A DNA stretch of 64,000 nt from UBA7672 sp963784415. Its GTDB lineage: Bacteria; Pseudomonadota; Alphaproteobacteria; Caulobacterales; Hyphomonadaceae. The stretch spans positions 236,113 through 300,112 of the forward strand of contig CAWARK010000011.1 of the NCBI GenBank assembly GCA_963784415.1, written 5' to 3'. The notes under the pieces are model-generated. The model searched no databases, was not told the DNA's origin, and saw only the letters and a program-made list of their open reading frames with translations. The translations under genes and the position numbers were made by a program. Every line of letters begins with the position of its first letter. The stretch's first letter is position 1. Of this stretch, positions 8,467 to 18,233 are shown in pieces.

Positions 8467-9696
8467 CTAATTCCGCACAGTGAGTTCGAGTAAAAGCCCG
8501 TCATTACTGGCATTTCTGTGGCCAAAGCTGGGTCCAACCGGTACCGGAATATCGGCATCTGCAGCCGTCCAGGCGACGCCAAGCGAAACATTATGGGAAA
8601 TATCGTGGCTCACGCCGGCCAGCCACGAATTTCCCTCGAGTCCGCTGAGGCTGTCCTCGGACCAGCCGCCTTCGACGCCGAATCGCCAGCCATCGACCTC
8701 CTTCACCAGCCCGACTTCCCACGCCTCGTAATCGCCATTGCCTGCAGCCCAGGCATTGTTGCTCGACAGCCAGCGCACGCCGCCGGTCCAGCCGTCATGC
8801 TCCAGCTCAAGCCCCGCGCCCCAGGCTTCATAGCCGCCGAATTCCGGCTGGCCAGCGCCAGAATCAGCGCTGGAATACGTCACCGCCGCCCGCACCCGCA
8901 GATCCTGCTCGGCGAACTGCCGGGCGAATGAAACCGCGCCCTCCCAGACATTCTCCAGCTCCGCGCTGGCGAGCCCAGGCGCACTGAAATCCGGGTCGAA
9001 ATCGGCCGACCGCGTGTTGGCGTCGGGCGTATAGGAAACACCCAGCCGCAGCCCCAGCCAGCGCGGGCTCAGATAGGTCGCCTTGGCCGAACTCGCCGTC
9101 ACGTCATTACGGGCCCGCGTCGTGCCAAGCCCTGTAGGATCAAGCCCCGGCGAGAAAGCCGACACCCGGTTCAACACCGTCGGCGCCCGCGCATCGAGCC
9201 GGCTCGCCGCCCCGACATCATACCCCACCACCCCCTCGCCCCACGGCCCCCCCACCGACACCGCCGCCGCTTCGACGACGACAAAACCGTCGTCATCCAG
9301 AGGAGCTCCCCCCGCCGCGAGGCCTGTTGCGGGCGAGATGGGCGACAATGCGCCGCTGGCGAGGGTCGGACAGGCAGGATTTGTCGCCGGGCAGCCGCCG
9401 AGCGCGCCGATGAAAGCTGGCCGATTCGGGTTGTCCCGCTCAAGCCGGACCGATCCCAGCCACCCCAGCGTCAGGCCATTGTCGAACGTGTCCGAGCGCG
9501 AAACCTCAAGCAGGGCCGAGCCCAGCGGCCCATCAGCCGCAGGGTCCAGCGCGTCGTCCGCGCGCACGCCCGAGACCACCACGGTGGCCTCCGCCTTGAC
9601 CGCCCACTCCCCGTCGCCCGCCCCACCGCTGGATTGGGCGAAAGCCGGCCCGGCCGTCCCGAAAACGACGGCCGCCAGGGTAATCGTTCGCCGCAT
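8467..9696 (-). CDS. Outer-membrane porin-like beta-barrel protein
   Basis: A 409-residue protein with a signal peptide (MRRTITLAAVVFGTAGPAFA) and a series of alternating amphipathic strands rich in Gly, Trp and Asp. Examples are WEGAVSFARQF, LRVRAAVTYSSAD, WGAGLELEHDGWTGGVRW and WEVGLVKEVDGWRFGVEGGW, the pattern of Gram-negative general porins. The last residues are LLLELTVRN; the final Asn is unusual, because most porins end in Phe or Trp. Start 9696 has GGAGG nine bases upstream. A disulfide pair is possible in GGCPATNPACP. Substrate is unknown. Confidence 0.72.
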   Translation of the reverse strand: MRRTITLAAVVFGTAGPAFAQSSGGAGDGEWAVKAEATVVVSGVRADDALDPAADGPLGSALLEVSRSDTFDNGLTLGWLGSVRLERDNPNRPAFIGALGGCPATNPACPTLASGALSPISPATGLAAGGAPLDDDGFVVVEAAAVSVGGPWGEGVVGYDVGAASRLDARAPTVLNRVSAFSPGLDPTGLGTTRARNDVTASSAKATYLSPRWLGLRLGVSYTPDANTRSADFDPDFSAPGLASAELENVWEGAVSFARQFAEQDLRVRAAVTYSSADSGAGQPEFGGYEAWGAGLELEHDGWTGGVRWLSSNNAWAAGNGDYEAWEVGLVKEVDGWRFGVEGGWSEDSLSGLEGNSWLAGVSHDISHNVSLGVAWTAADADIPVPVGPSFGHRNASNDGLLLELTVRN

Positions 9697-9865
9697 GCCA
9701 GAATTCCTCCGCAATCTCCGTCCACTTCAGTGTGTATATGAGGCGGTGTTGCGGCAGGGCTAACGGCGCCCGGCCCTTGCCTGCTGGATAGCCCAGCAGC
9801 TAAGGAACATGCCTCAAAGCTTACCCGGGGGCGCGACATGCGCCGGCTGACGGAGTGACGTTGTG

Positions 9866-10321
9866 ATGATTTCTCGCGTGGCGATCGCCGCCCTGATGAT
9901 TTCTGCCGCTGTGGGTATGGGGGGCTGTGCTGTGTTCGGCTCGTCCACCGCCAACACGGCCAGCACTTCCAGCGCGGACTCCGGCCCGGAAGAAACCGGC
10001 TCGCTGGGCGTCAACGCCTATCTCTGGCGCGCCACGCTCGACACCCTGAACTTCCTGCCCCTGGCCTCGGCCGACCCGTACGGTGGCGTCGTCATCACCG
10101 ACTGGTACGCCAACCCGGCCAAGGCCGATGAGCGCCTCAAGGCGACCGTCTACATCCTCGACACCCGCCTGCGCGCCGACGGCATCTCCGCCGCGGTGTT
10201 CCGCGAAACGCTGGTCAACGGCGCCTGGGTCCCGGCGGCTGTCAGCCCCGACACCAACATCGCGCTCGAGAACGCCATCCTCTCGAAAGCCCGCCAGCTT
10301 CGACTCGGCGGCTCACAATAA
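9866..10321 (+). CDS. DUF3576 family lipoprotein
   Basis: A 151-residue lipoprotein with a hydrophobic leader and lipobox GMGGC, then a Ser/Thr/Ala linker. The DUF3576 body follows: LGVNAYLWRATLDTLNFLPLASADPYGGVVITDWY and RLKATVYILDTRLRADGISAAVFRE. The family is widespread in Alphaproteobacteria immediately upstream of leuS-lptE-holA, exactly as here, and is presumably involved in the envelope, although its function is unknown. The ATG at 9866 follows GGAG by about ten bases; a GTG at 9863 is an alternative. Confidence 0.85.
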   Translation: MISRVAIAALMISAAVGMGGCAVFGSSTANTASTSSADSGPEETGSLGVNAYLWRATLDTLNFLPLASADPYGGVVITDWYANPAKADERLKATVYILDTRLRADGISAAVFRETLVNGAWVPAAVSPDTNIALENAILSKARQLRLGGSQ

Positions 10322-10392
10322 CACCCCTGTCGTCTTTCGTTCGGCAGCGGGATATGAGAACCCCCCGCTACTGACCGGACGAGAGCGACGCG

Positions 10393-13008
10393 ATGGCCAC
10401 CCGCTACAACCCCAAAGAAACTGAGCCGAAATGGCGCGCCGCGTGGGACCGCGCGCAGGTCTTCCGCGCGAAGTCCGCGAAGGAAGCGGGCGACATGCCG
10501 AAGGCCTACGTCCTCGAGATGTTCCCCTACCCGTCGGGCCGTCTGCACATGGGCCATGTGCGCAACTACGCCATGGGCGACGTGGTCGCGCGCTTCCGCA
10601 TCGCCAACGGCTATAACGTCCTGCACCCGATGGGCTGGGACGCGTTCGGCCTGCCCGCTGAAAAGGCGGCGATCGAAAAGAACGCCCAGCCCCGCGCGTG
10701 GACCCTGCAGAACATCCAGGCGATGAAGGATCAGTTCGCACCGCTGGGCCTCTCCTTCGACTGGTCGAAGGAAGTCACCACCTGCGAGCCGGACTATTAC
10801 GAACAGCAGCAGCGCATCTTCCTGAAGATGCTCGACAACGACCTGGTCTTCCGCCGCACAGCGAAAGTGAACTGGGATCCGGTCGACAACACCGTGCTCG
10901 CCAACGAACAGGTCGTCGACGGACGCGGCTGGCGCTCCGGCGCAATCGTCGAATCGCGCGAACTGGAACAATGGTTCTTCCGCATCACACGCTATGGCGA
11001 CGATCTGCTGGATGCGCTGAATACGCTGGACCGCTGGCCCGACAAGGTCCGCACCATGCAGGGCAACTGGATCGGCAAGTCACAAGGCGCGAAGATCTGG
11101 TGGGAGATTGCGTCCGCCCCCGACTTCCTGTCGCGCGACAAGGACGACAAGGGTCGCAACCACGCCACCGATCCGATCGAAGTCTTCACCACGCGCCCCG
11201 ACACCCTGTTCGGCGCGAGCTTCCTCGCGCTGGCGCCCGATCATCCGCTGACCAAGACGATTGCCCAGCATCGCCCCGACGTCGCCGACTTCATCGCGCG
11301 CGCCGCCCAGATCGGCACCGGCGAAGCCGACATCGAAAAGGCCGAGAAATTCGGCGTCGATCTCGGCATCACCGTGAAGCATCCCTTCGACCCCTCATGG
11401 GAACTCCCGGTGTGGGCTGCGAACTTCGTGCTCTCGACCTATGGCTCCGGCGCGATCTTCGGTTCGCCAGCCGGCGACCAGCGCGACATCGAGTTCGCCG
11501 AGAAGTATGGCCTGCCCTTCAAACCCGTCGTGCTGCCGCCCGGCGCCGATCCCGAGACCTACGTCGTGCGCGGTGAGGCTTACGCTGGCGAAGGCACGAT
11601 CTACAATTCCGACTTCCTCAACGGTCTCTCGACGAAGGACGCCATCACCGTCGCGATCAAGGCGCTGTTGAATCGCCAGTCCGGCGAAGCCACCACGCAA
11701 TACCGCCTGCGCGACTGGGGCGTCTCGCGCCAGCGCTATTGGGGTTGCCCGATCCCCGTCATCCGCTGCGCCAAGTGCGGCGTCGTGCCCGTGCCCGACA
11801 ACCAGCTGCCGGTCATGCTGCCCGACAACGCCGACTTCTCCGAGCCCGGCAATCCGCTCGCGCGCCATCCGACATGGAAGCATGTCGACTGCCCCTCATG
11901 CGGCGACAAGGCGGAGCGCGAAACGGACACGATGGATACATTCGTCGATTCTTCCTGGTACTTCGCGCGCTTCACCGATCCCAAATCGAAAGAGCCGATC
12001 AACAAGGAAGAAGCCAGCTACTGGCTGCCCGTCGATCAATATATCGGCGGCGTCGAGCACGCGGTGCTCCACCTGCTCTATTCGCGCTTCTTCTCCCGCG
12101 CCCTGCGCGACTGCGGCCTGCTGGATCTGCCGAGCGGCGAGCCCTTCGCCGGTCTCTTCACGCAAGGCATGGTCACGCACGAGACCTACAAGTCGGAAGC
12201 CGGTCTCTGGCTGTTGCCCGAGGAGATCGAGAAACGCGACGGCGGCACATTCGAGATCGGAACGCAGAAGCCGGTGACCATCGGCCCGTCCGAAAAAATG
12301 TCGAAGTCGAAGAAGAACGTCGTCGATCCGCTGCAGATCATCGCCGACTACGGCGCCGACGTCGCCCGCTGGTTCACGCTGTCCGACAGTCCGCCCGAGC
12401 GTGACTTTGAATGGTCCGAAGCCGGCGTTCGCGGCGCGTGGAGCTCGATCCAGAAACTGTGGGGCCTGGTCGAAGCGGCGCCCGCCGCCGACGATGGCCC
12501 GGCCGATGCCGGCGAAGCCCTCGACCTGCGCCGCCTCGCCCACCGCACGGTGCGCGATGTCACGCTGGGCATCGAGAAATTCCACTTCAACGTCAGCATC
12601 GCCCGCATGAACGAGCTGGGCAACGCGCTGCGCAAGGCCGAACAGTCCACCGCCCCCGGCATGGCCACCGCCCGCCGCGAGGCCCTGCGCCTGTTCTCGC
12701 AGATCGCCGCGCCCTTCGCGCCGCACCTGGCCGAAGAATGCTGGGCGCTGCTCGGCGGATCCGGAATGGTCACGACAGCGAAATGGCCCGTGCCGGACCC
12801 CGCCCTGCTGGTCTCCGACACCGTCACCTTGCCGGTGCAGATCAATGGCAAGAAACGCGCGGAAATCACCGTTTCGGCCAGCGCCGACAAGGCCGCTGTC
12901 GAGGCGATCGCCCGCGAAGATGCCGAGGTTAAACAATTCCTCGGGGCAATGACCGTGCAAAAGGTGATTGTCGTTCCCGGCCGTATCGTGAATATCGTGG
13001 CATCATGA
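10393..13008 (+). CDS. leuS: Leucyl-tRNA synthetase
   Basis: Class I aminoacyl-tRNA synthetase charging tRNA-Leu, 871 residues as usual for bacterial LeuRS. The HIGH-type signature HMGH is at 52-55 and KMSKS at 635-639. An editing (CP1) domain lies between, with FTTRPDTLFGASFLALAPDHPL and the GSGAIFGSPAGDQRD segment. CAKCG and CPSCGD cysteine pairs fit a zinc-binding insertion, and the tail carries the anticodon-binding domain. The LptE gene starts within its stop codon, indicating translational coupling. Confidence 0.97.
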   Translation: MATRYNPKETEPKWRAAWDRAQVFRAKSAKEAGDMPKAYVLEMFPYPSGRLHMGHVRNYAMGDVVARFRIANGYNVLHPMGWDAFGLPAEKAAIEKNAQPRAWTLQNIQAMKDQFAPLGLSFDWSKEVTTCEPDYYEQQQRIFLKMLDNDLVFRRTAKVNWDPVDNTVLANEQVVDGRGWRSGAIVESRELEQWFFRITRYGDDLLDALNTLDRWPDKVRTMQGNWIGKSQGAKIWWEIASAPDFLSRDKDDKGRNHATDPIEVFTTRPDTLFGASFLALAPDHPLTKTIAQHRPDVADFIARAAQIGTGEADIEKAEKFGVDLGITVKHPFDPSWELPVWAANFVLSTYGSGAIFGSPAGDQRDIEFAEKYGLPFKPVVLPPGADPETYVVRGEAYAGEGTIYNSDFLNGLSTKDAITVAIKALLNRQSGEATTQYRLRDWGVSRQRYWGCPIPVIRCAKCGVVPVPDNQLPVMLPDNADFSEPGNPLARHPTWKHVDCPSCGDKAERETDTMDTFVDSSWYFARFTDPKSKEPINKEEASYWLPVDQYIGGVEHAVLHLLYSRFFSRALRDCGLLDLPSGEPFAGLFTQGMVTHETYKSEAGLWLLPEEIEKRDGGTFEIGTQKPVTIGPSEKMSKSKKNVVDPLQIIADYGADVARWFTLSDSPPERDFEWSEAGVRGAWSSIQKLWGLVEAAPAADDGPADAGEALDLRRLAHRTVRDVTLGIEKFHFNVSIARMNELGNALRKAEQSTAPGMATARREALRLFSQIAAPFAPHLAEECWALLGGSGMVTTAKWPVPDPALLVSDTVTLPVQINGKKRAEITVSASADKAAVEAIAREDAEVKQFLGAMTVQKVIVVPGRIVNIVAS

Positions 13009-13595
13009 TCAAAGCTGCACTCCTTGGTCTCGCCCTCCTGCCTTTGACCGCCTGCGGGTTCACCCCCGTCTATGGCGGACAGGGCGCCTCCTACGCAAAC
13101 TCCGGTCCGATCCAGATCTCCGAGATCCGCGCAACGTCCAGCGAAGGCGCAGCCTCCGGCCGCACCGGCCACTTCCTGCGTCAGGAACTGGTGCGCACGG
13201 TCGGCCAGGGCGTGCCGGGTTTCACGTCGGGCACGCTCGACGTCGACCTGCGCCAGAGCATCGAGCGTCTGGCCTTCGCGCCTGACCAGGCGGCCTCCCG
13301 CTCGGATTATGTCGGCACGGCAGTATGGACCCTGCGCGCCGCCAGTGGCGCCGTCCTCGGGACGGGCTCGGTCAAGGAGCGCGCCAGCTTCAACTTCGCG
13401 AACGCCGCCTACGCCGACATGGCCGCGCAGACCGGCGCGCAGGAACGCCTCGCCACACTGCTAGCCCGTTCGATCCGCTCCGATCTCATCATGGCGGCCG
13501 GCAAGACCGTGAATCCGAAGACAGGCAAGCCGGTCGATCCGGCCGCTCCCACTGATGCGGCCGCGCCTGTGCCGACGCCTGCATCGCCGCAATGA
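13005..13595 (+). CDS. lptE: LPS assembly lipoprotein LptE
   Basis: Outer-membrane lipoprotein that plugs LptD for LPS insertion. It has 196 residues with lipobox LTAC (Cys18) followed by the characteristic GFTPVYGG. The body has a strand-rich FLRQELVRTV, LDVDLRQSIERLAF and YVGTAVWTLRAASG pattern, ending in a Pro/Ala-rich tail. It overlaps leuS upstream (ATGA) and holA downstream (ATGA), the usual leuS-lptE-holA order. Confidence 0.88.
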   Translation: MIKAALLGLALLPLTACGFTPVYGGQGASYANSGPIQISEIRATSSEGAASGRTGHFLRQELVRTVGQGVPGFTSGTLDVDLRQSIERLAFAPDQAASRSDYVGTAVWTLRAASGAVLGTGSVKERASFNFANAAYADMAAQTGAQERLATLLARSIRSDLIMAAGKTVNPKTGKPVDPAAPTDAAAPVPTPASPQ

Positions 13596-14605
13596 AGCTC
13601 ACCGGCCAACGCGCGTTGGCCTTCTGCGAAAAGCCGCAGGGCAAGTCGCGCATCGCCCTGATCTTCGGATCCGACAGCGGCCTCGTCTCCACCGCCGCCG
13701 ACATGCTGGCCGACCGCTGGGTTCCCGGCATCGACCCGTTCAATCTCATCAAGCTGTCGGACGACGATCTCAAGCGCGATCCGCAAATGTTGGCCGACGA
13801 GCTCGTCGCGCGCTCCCTGCTCGGCGGTGACCGTCTCGTCCGCGTCCGCCTGGAAAAAGAGACCGGCGCGAAATCGCTGATCGATCTTCTCGGCGACGTC
13901 GATAAGGGCGTCCTCACGCCGGAAGCCGCCTGGATCATCGAAGCCGGCGATCTCGGCAAGTCGAGCAAGCTGCGCGGCGCCTTCGAAGCCTCCAGCAGCG
14001 CCAATGCGCTACAGCTTTTTGCTGACGACGAAGGCGCCGTGAACGATCTCGTCATCCGCCGCCTCGCTGCTGCCGGCGTCGTCATCGACCCGCCCGCCCT
14101 CGCCGCTTTCGTGGCCGAACTCCCCGGCGACCGCCGCCTCGCCCTCTCCGAACTGGAGAAGCTCGAACTCTATTCCATCGGCCTCGGCCGCGCTGTCACC
14201 GTCGAAGACGTCGCGCAACTTGCCTCCGCCGAACAACCCCGCGGCGCGGACGACGCGGCCGACGCCGCCATCCTCGGCGACGCCCCACAGGCCACCCTCT
14301 CGATCAACCGCTTCCTCGACAGCGGCGGCAGCCCCATCTCGGCCCTGCGCACGCTCCACTTCCGCATGTTGCGTGTGATGGACGCTGTCGCGACCAACGC
14401 TGGAACTGGCATGCGCCTGCGCCCGCCTGTCTTCGAGAAGGAATGGCCCGCCTTCTCCCGCGCCGTCCGCGACTGGCGCACGCCCGTCATCCAGCGCACC
14501 TTCACGCGCCTCTACGAAGCCGAGAAATCCTGCAAACAGGCCGGCGCCCCCTCCGACGCCATCGTCCGCACCCTCATCCACCGCATCGCCACGCGCACGA
14601 TCTGA
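13592..14605 (+). CDS. holA: DNA polymerase III delta subunit
   Basis: Clamp-loader subunit that opens the beta sliding clamp. The 337-residue protein has IALIFGSDSGLVSTAADML near residue 20, the IKLSDDDLKRDPQML block, SLLGGDRLVRVRLEKE, the WIIEAGDL strand and a helical C-terminal collar domain (LHFRMLRVMDAV, RDWRTPVIQRTF). The start overlaps the lptE stop by 4 bases. In relatives it is usually followed directly by parB; here a sugar dehydrogenase gene intervenes. Confidence 0.9.
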   Translation: MKLTGQRALAFCEKPQGKSRIALIFGSDSGLVSTAADMLADRWVPGIDPFNLIKLSDDDLKRDPQMLADELVARSLLGGDRLVRVRLEKETGAKSLIDLLGDVDKGVLTPEAAWIIEAGDLGKSSKLRGAFEASSSANALQLFADDEGAVNDLVIRRLAAAGVVIDPPALAAFVAELPGDRRLALSELEKLELYSIGLGRAVTVEDVAQLASAEQPRGADDAADAAILGDAPQATLSINRFLDSGGSPISALRTLHFRMLRVMDAVATNAGTGMRLRPPVFEKEWPAFSRAVRDWRTPVIQRTFTRLYEAEKSCKQAGAPSDAIVRTLIHRIATRTI

Positions 14606-14694
14606 CGCGCGCCCCGCATCCATACCGCACCGCAGCGTGACTACCCGCGCGTTTCCCGCTCCTATCCTCCCCAAAAACATATCGGGGGAGATCC

Positions 14695-16278
14695 ATGAAA
14701 CACGCGCTGCTCGCAGCATCCGCACTGATGCTCGCATCCTGTACCTCAACCACGCCAACGGACCCCGCAACGCCAGCAGCTTCAGCGGCCCCGGCGACTG
14801 CCACCGCCGACATCGCCGCCGGACAACACGTCTACCGGACCTACTGCGTCGCCTGTCACGGCGGCGGCGATGAGACGGCGCCTGTGCTCGACACACTCCA
14901 CACCCTCGGCCGCGAGCGCGTGTCCGTCGCTCTTTCTCCAGACGGCTTGATGGCTGTCCCCGCCGGCATGATCGATGAAACCCAGCGCGCGCATGTCATC
15001 GCTTTCCTGTCTGCATCTCCCGCTGCGCTGAAACAGCTCGCCGCAGCCGACACGAGCACCGACCCCACGGGTCAGAATCGTGCGGCCTATATCGACGGCA
15101 TTCCCTATCCGGCCCGCCGCATCCGCGCCGAGCGTGACAGTCCCGATGGCCCGCGTCCGCCGGCATGGGCCGATCCGAAGATCGGCGATGGCCCGTTCGA
15201 GTTCGAATCCTGGGAACAGCCGAAGCTGCATGTCTCCGTCGTCACGCGCGGGCTGACGTCTCCGCGCGCCATCGAATTCCTGCCCGCCGGCGACGTGCTG
15301 ATCGCCGAGCGTAGCGGCGCCCTTCGCATCGTCCGCAATGGCAAGCTCGATCCCGCGCCGATCGCAGGCACGCCGAAAGTCGCCGTGCTTGGCACCGCGA
15401 CCGGCTTCATGGACATCAAGCTCCATCCGAACTTCGCGACCAACGGCCTGATCTACCTCGCCTACCACAAGCCCGCGCATGGCGAGTACGGCAACAACGC
15501 CATCTTCCGCGGACGCTGGGATGGCAAGGCAATCGTCGACGGCAAGGACATCTTCGTCGGCGACGATGTCGATGCGCTCTACACCAAGCTGATGTTCGGC
15601 CCCGATGGAAAACTCTACGCCACCATCGGCTGCCCGGGCGTCGGCACGGACGACTCGATCGGCCGCGCCCAGAAGCCCGACGACTTCGCCGGCAAGACGC
15701 TACGTCTCAACGAGGACGGCACGGTCCCGACCGACAATCCGTTCTCCGGCAAAAAAGGCTACAACCAGGAAATCTTCACGCTCGGCCACCGCGTCAATCT
15801 CGGCCTCGCGCTCAATCCCTGGACGAAGGAGTTCTGGGTTTCCGAGATGGGCCCGCAGGGCGGCGACGAGGTCAACATCCTCAAGGCCGGACAGAACTAT
15901 GGCTGGCCGATCATCAGCGATGGCCGCTATTACGCCGGACCGAAAGTGTCGCCGGTTCCCTACAAGGACGGCCTGACCCGCCCGCACATCTCTTACGTGC
16001 CCGCCATCGCACCCGGCGGCATGGTCTTCTACACCGGCGACAAGTTCCCGGCCTGGAAGGGCAACCTTCTCCTCGGTTCCATGCGCATGAGCAACTCCCC
16101 GCGCACCGGCCATATCGAGCGCATCGTGTTCAACGAGAACTGGGAGGTCATCCGCAGCGAGATGCTGCTGCTCGATCTGCACCAGCGCGTCCGCGACGTG
16201 GAACAGAGCCCCGACGGCTATATCTTCGCCATCACCGACGAAGGCGCCGACAGCGTGCTGCTGAAGATCGAACCGTGA
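14695..16278 (+). CDS. Lipoprotein: cytochrome c domain fused to PQQ-type sugar dehydrogenase
   Basis: A 527-residue predicted lipoprotein (lipobox LASC, Cys16). The N-terminal part has one haem c site, CVACH at 51-55, with a possible axial Met nearby. From about residue 180 comes a six-bladed beta-propeller of the soluble glucose/aldose dehydrogenase type (GDH-like, YliI): GLTSPRAIEFLPAGDVLIAERSG, GFMDIKLHPNFATNGLIYLAY, GHRVNLGLALNPWTKEFWVSEMGPQGGDEVN and GQNYGWP. It would oxidise sugars in the periplasm and pass electrons to the attached haem. Its placement between holA and parB is unusual. Confidence 0.83.
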   Translation: MKHALLAASALMLASCTSTTPTDPATPAASAAPATATADIAAGQHVYRTYCVACHGGGDETAPVLDTLHTLGRERVSVALSPDGLMAVPAGMIDETQRAHVIAFLSASPAALKQLAAADTSTDPTGQNRAAYIDGIPYPARRIRAERDSPDGPRPPAWADPKIGDGPFEFESWEQPKLHVSVVTRGLTSPRAIEFLPAGDVLIAERSGALRIVRNGKLDPAPIAGTPKVAVLGTATGFMDIKLHPNFATNGLIYLAYHKPAHGEYGNNAIFRGRWDGKAIVDGKDIFVGDDVDALYTKLMFGPDGKLYATIGCPGVGTDDSIGRAQKPDDFAGKTLRLNEDGTVPTDNPFSGKKGYNQEIFTLGHRVNLGLALNPWTKEFWVSEMGPQGGDEVNILKAGQNYGWPIISDGRYYAGPKVSPVPYKDGLTRPHISYVPAIAPGGMVFYTGDKFPAWKGNLLLGSMRMSNSPRTGHIERIVFNENWEVIRSEMLLLDLHQRVRDVEQSPDGYIFAITDEGADSVLLKIEP

Positions 16279-16443
16279 GGGTGCGGCTCGGATCTGTCAG
16301 GCTGTTTTTCTGGGGGTAGGAGTCGCGGCAGCTTCTTCGTGGGGGTCGGGGGGGACGGAAAGAAGAAGCGCCGCGACATCCAATCAACAATCATCCCGAA
16401 ATCGGGTTGCATCGCCCGAACGACTTTTTCGCCGCCAACACCA

Positions 16444-16475
16444 AAATGGCCCGCACCTTCCGGGGCGGGCCATTT
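16444..16475. terminator. Bidirectional terminator between sugar dehydrogenase and parB
   Basis: A perfect 11-bp stem, AAATGGCCCGC at 16444-16454 and GCGGGCCATTT at 16465-16475, with a 10-base loop. A/T pairs at the base give T runs in both directions. It separates two convergent transcription units. The rest of the gap (16279-16497) shows no gene. Confidence 0.75.
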
Positions 16476-16497
16476 CAATTTCCAGTCAGCGTTTCCG

Positions 16498-17448
16498 CTA
16501 TTCGTCGGCGTTCGGCATCATGCGCGGGCGGCTCAGCAAGCGGCAGATCTCGTCGAGCTGTTCGAGTTGCGCGTACTTGATACGCACCTCCCCGCCTTTG
16601 CCGTTCACATGACGGATATCGACGGCGAGACCCAGCGCGCGCTGCAGGTCCATCTCCAGCGCCTTGGTATCGACGTCCTTGTCCTCGGCCGACTTGCCCT
16701 CGAACTTGCCGCCCAACTTGTCGGCCTTGGACAGCGCCTCGGTGTCCCGCACCGAAAGCTGCTTCGCGATCACCGTCGCGGCAAAGCCCGATGGATCAGA
16801 TGTCTTGAGCAGAGCGCGGCCATGGCCGGCGCTCATCCGCCCTTCCCGCACATGCTCGCGCACGTCCTCGGGGAGGGACAGCAGGCGCAGCGTGTTCGAG
16901 ACATGCTCGCGGCTCTTGCCGACCTGCTGCGCTACCGACTCCTGCGTCCGGCCAAACCGGTCGATCAGCGCCTTGTAGGCCTCGGCTTCCTCGACCGCGT
17001 TGAGGTCAGACCGCTGCACGTTCTCGATGATGGCGATCTCGAGCATCTCGCGATCGTCCATCTCGCGGACGACCGCCGGTATCACCGACAGGCCGGCGCG
17101 GCGTGCGGCGCGCCAACGGCGCTCCCCGGCGACGATCTCGAACATTTCCGGCTGGGCCGGATCGGGGCGAACCAGGATCGGCTGGATCACGCCCTTGGTG
17201 CGGATCGATTCCGCGAGTTCTTCCAGCTCGGCCTCGATGAAGGTGCGGCGCGGCTGTTTGGGGTTCGGTACGATGCGATCGATCGCGATATCGGACGGCG
17301 ACATGTCTTCCGTGGACGGAGCATCCTGCGTCATGTCATCCCCCGCCGCGACGGTTCCCGCCTCGATCGCATTGCGCGCGCCGGCATAGTCGCCCAGCAG
17401 GGCCGAGAGCCCACGTCCAAGCCGCGCCTGTTTCGCTGGTTGGTTCAC
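16498..17448 (-). CDS. parB: Chromosome partitioning protein ParB
   Basis: CTP-dependent clamp that loads at parS and spreads. The 316-residue protein has an N-terminal RLGRGLSALL motif that contacts ParA, the CTP-binding NPKQPRRTF and GERRWRAARR (108-117) motifs, and an IENVQRSDLNAVEEA block. A helix-turn-helix near 168-192 (TQESVAQQVGKSREHVSNTL) and a C-terminal dimerisation domain follow. It starts with GTG and overlaps the parA stop by 4 bases. Seven parS sites are 1.4-6 kb upstream. Confidence 0.96.
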   Translation of the reverse strand: MNQPAKQARLGRGLSALLGDYAGARNAIEAGTVAAGDDMTQDAPSTEDMSPSDIAIDRIVPNPKQPRRTFIEAELEELAESIRTKGVIQPILVRPDPAQPEMFEIVAGERRWRAARRAGLSVIPAVVREMDDREMLEIAIIENVQRSDLNAVEEAEAYKALIDRFGRTQESVAQQVGKSREHVSNTLRLLSLPEDVREHVREGRMSAGHGRALLKTSDPSGFAATVIAKQLSVRDTEALSKADKLGGKFEGKSAEDKDVDTKALEMDLQRALGLAVDIRHVNGKGGEVRIKYAQLEQLDEICRLLSRPRMMPNADE

Positions 17449-18233
17449 GCCGCTACCCTCTCACGTTCCCGTTGCATCATTTCCTGCGCGAGCATGATGT
17501 AGGCCTCGCTGCCAGTGCATTTGTGGTCGTACAGTATGGCCGGTAGTCCGAAGGACGGGGCCTCCGACAACCTTACATTCCGGGGTATGACCGTCTGGTA
17601 AACCTTGGCGCCAAGGTAGGTCCGCACTTCGGTGGCGACCTGGTCGGACAAGTTGTTCCGCTTGTCGTACATGGTCAGCACAACGCCCTGGATTTCGAGA
17701 TCAGGATTGAGGCCCGAGCGCACCAGTTCGATCGTGCGCAGGATCTGCGACAGACCCTCCATCGCAAGGAACTCGCACTGCAGCGGAACCAGCACCGCAT
17801 TCGCCGCGACCATCGCATTGACCGTCACGGTCGACAGCGACGGCGGGCAATCGATCAGCACCGTGTCGTACTTTGCGCCGGCCGCGCGGAACGCCGCGAA
17901 GGCGTCGCGCAGTTTGAAATTCTTGCGCGGGTCGTCGTGCAGGATCGTCTCGACGCCGGCGAGGTTTTCATCGCCCGGCAGGATGTCGAGGTTCGGAACC
18001 TTGGTCGGAAGAATCGACTCCGCCATTGTCGCCTCACCGACGAGCACGTCATAGCTCGACTTGCGCCGGTCCATCGGTTCGATGCCGAGACCCGTCGAGG
18101 CGTTGCCCTGCGAGTCGCAATCCATGATCAGGACGCGCTTGCCCACCGCCGCCAGTGCGGTGCCGAGGTTGATGGCGGTGGTGGTCTTACCCACTCCACC
18201 CTTCTGGTTGGCGACAGTGATGACACGCATCAT
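17445..18233 (-). CDS. parA: Chromosome partitioning ATPase ParA
   Basis: Walker-type ATPase that binds nucleoid DNA and pulls ParB-parS complexes. The 262-residue protein has the deviant Walker A KGGVGKTTT at 11-19 with signature Lys, LIMDCDSQGNASTGLG, the Walker B VLIDCPPSL and the C-terminal SEAPSFGLPAI. There is no N-terminal HTH, which marks it as a chromosomal type. It begins at 18233 overlapping the rsmG stop, so rsmG-parA-parB are likely one transcript. Confidence 0.97.
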   Translation of the reverse strand: MMRVITVANQKGGVGKTTTAINLGTALAAVGKRVLIMDCDSQGNASTGLGIEPMDRRKSSYDVLVGEATMAESILPTKVPNLDILPGDENLAGVETILHDDPRKNFKLRDAFAAFRAAGAKYDTVLIDCPPSLSTVTVNAMVAANAVLVPLQCEFLAMEGLSQILRTIELVRSGLNPDLEIQGVVLTMYDKRNNLSDQVATEVRTYLGAKVYQTVIPRNVRLSEAPSFGLPAILYDHKCTGSEAYIMLAQEMMQRERERVAA

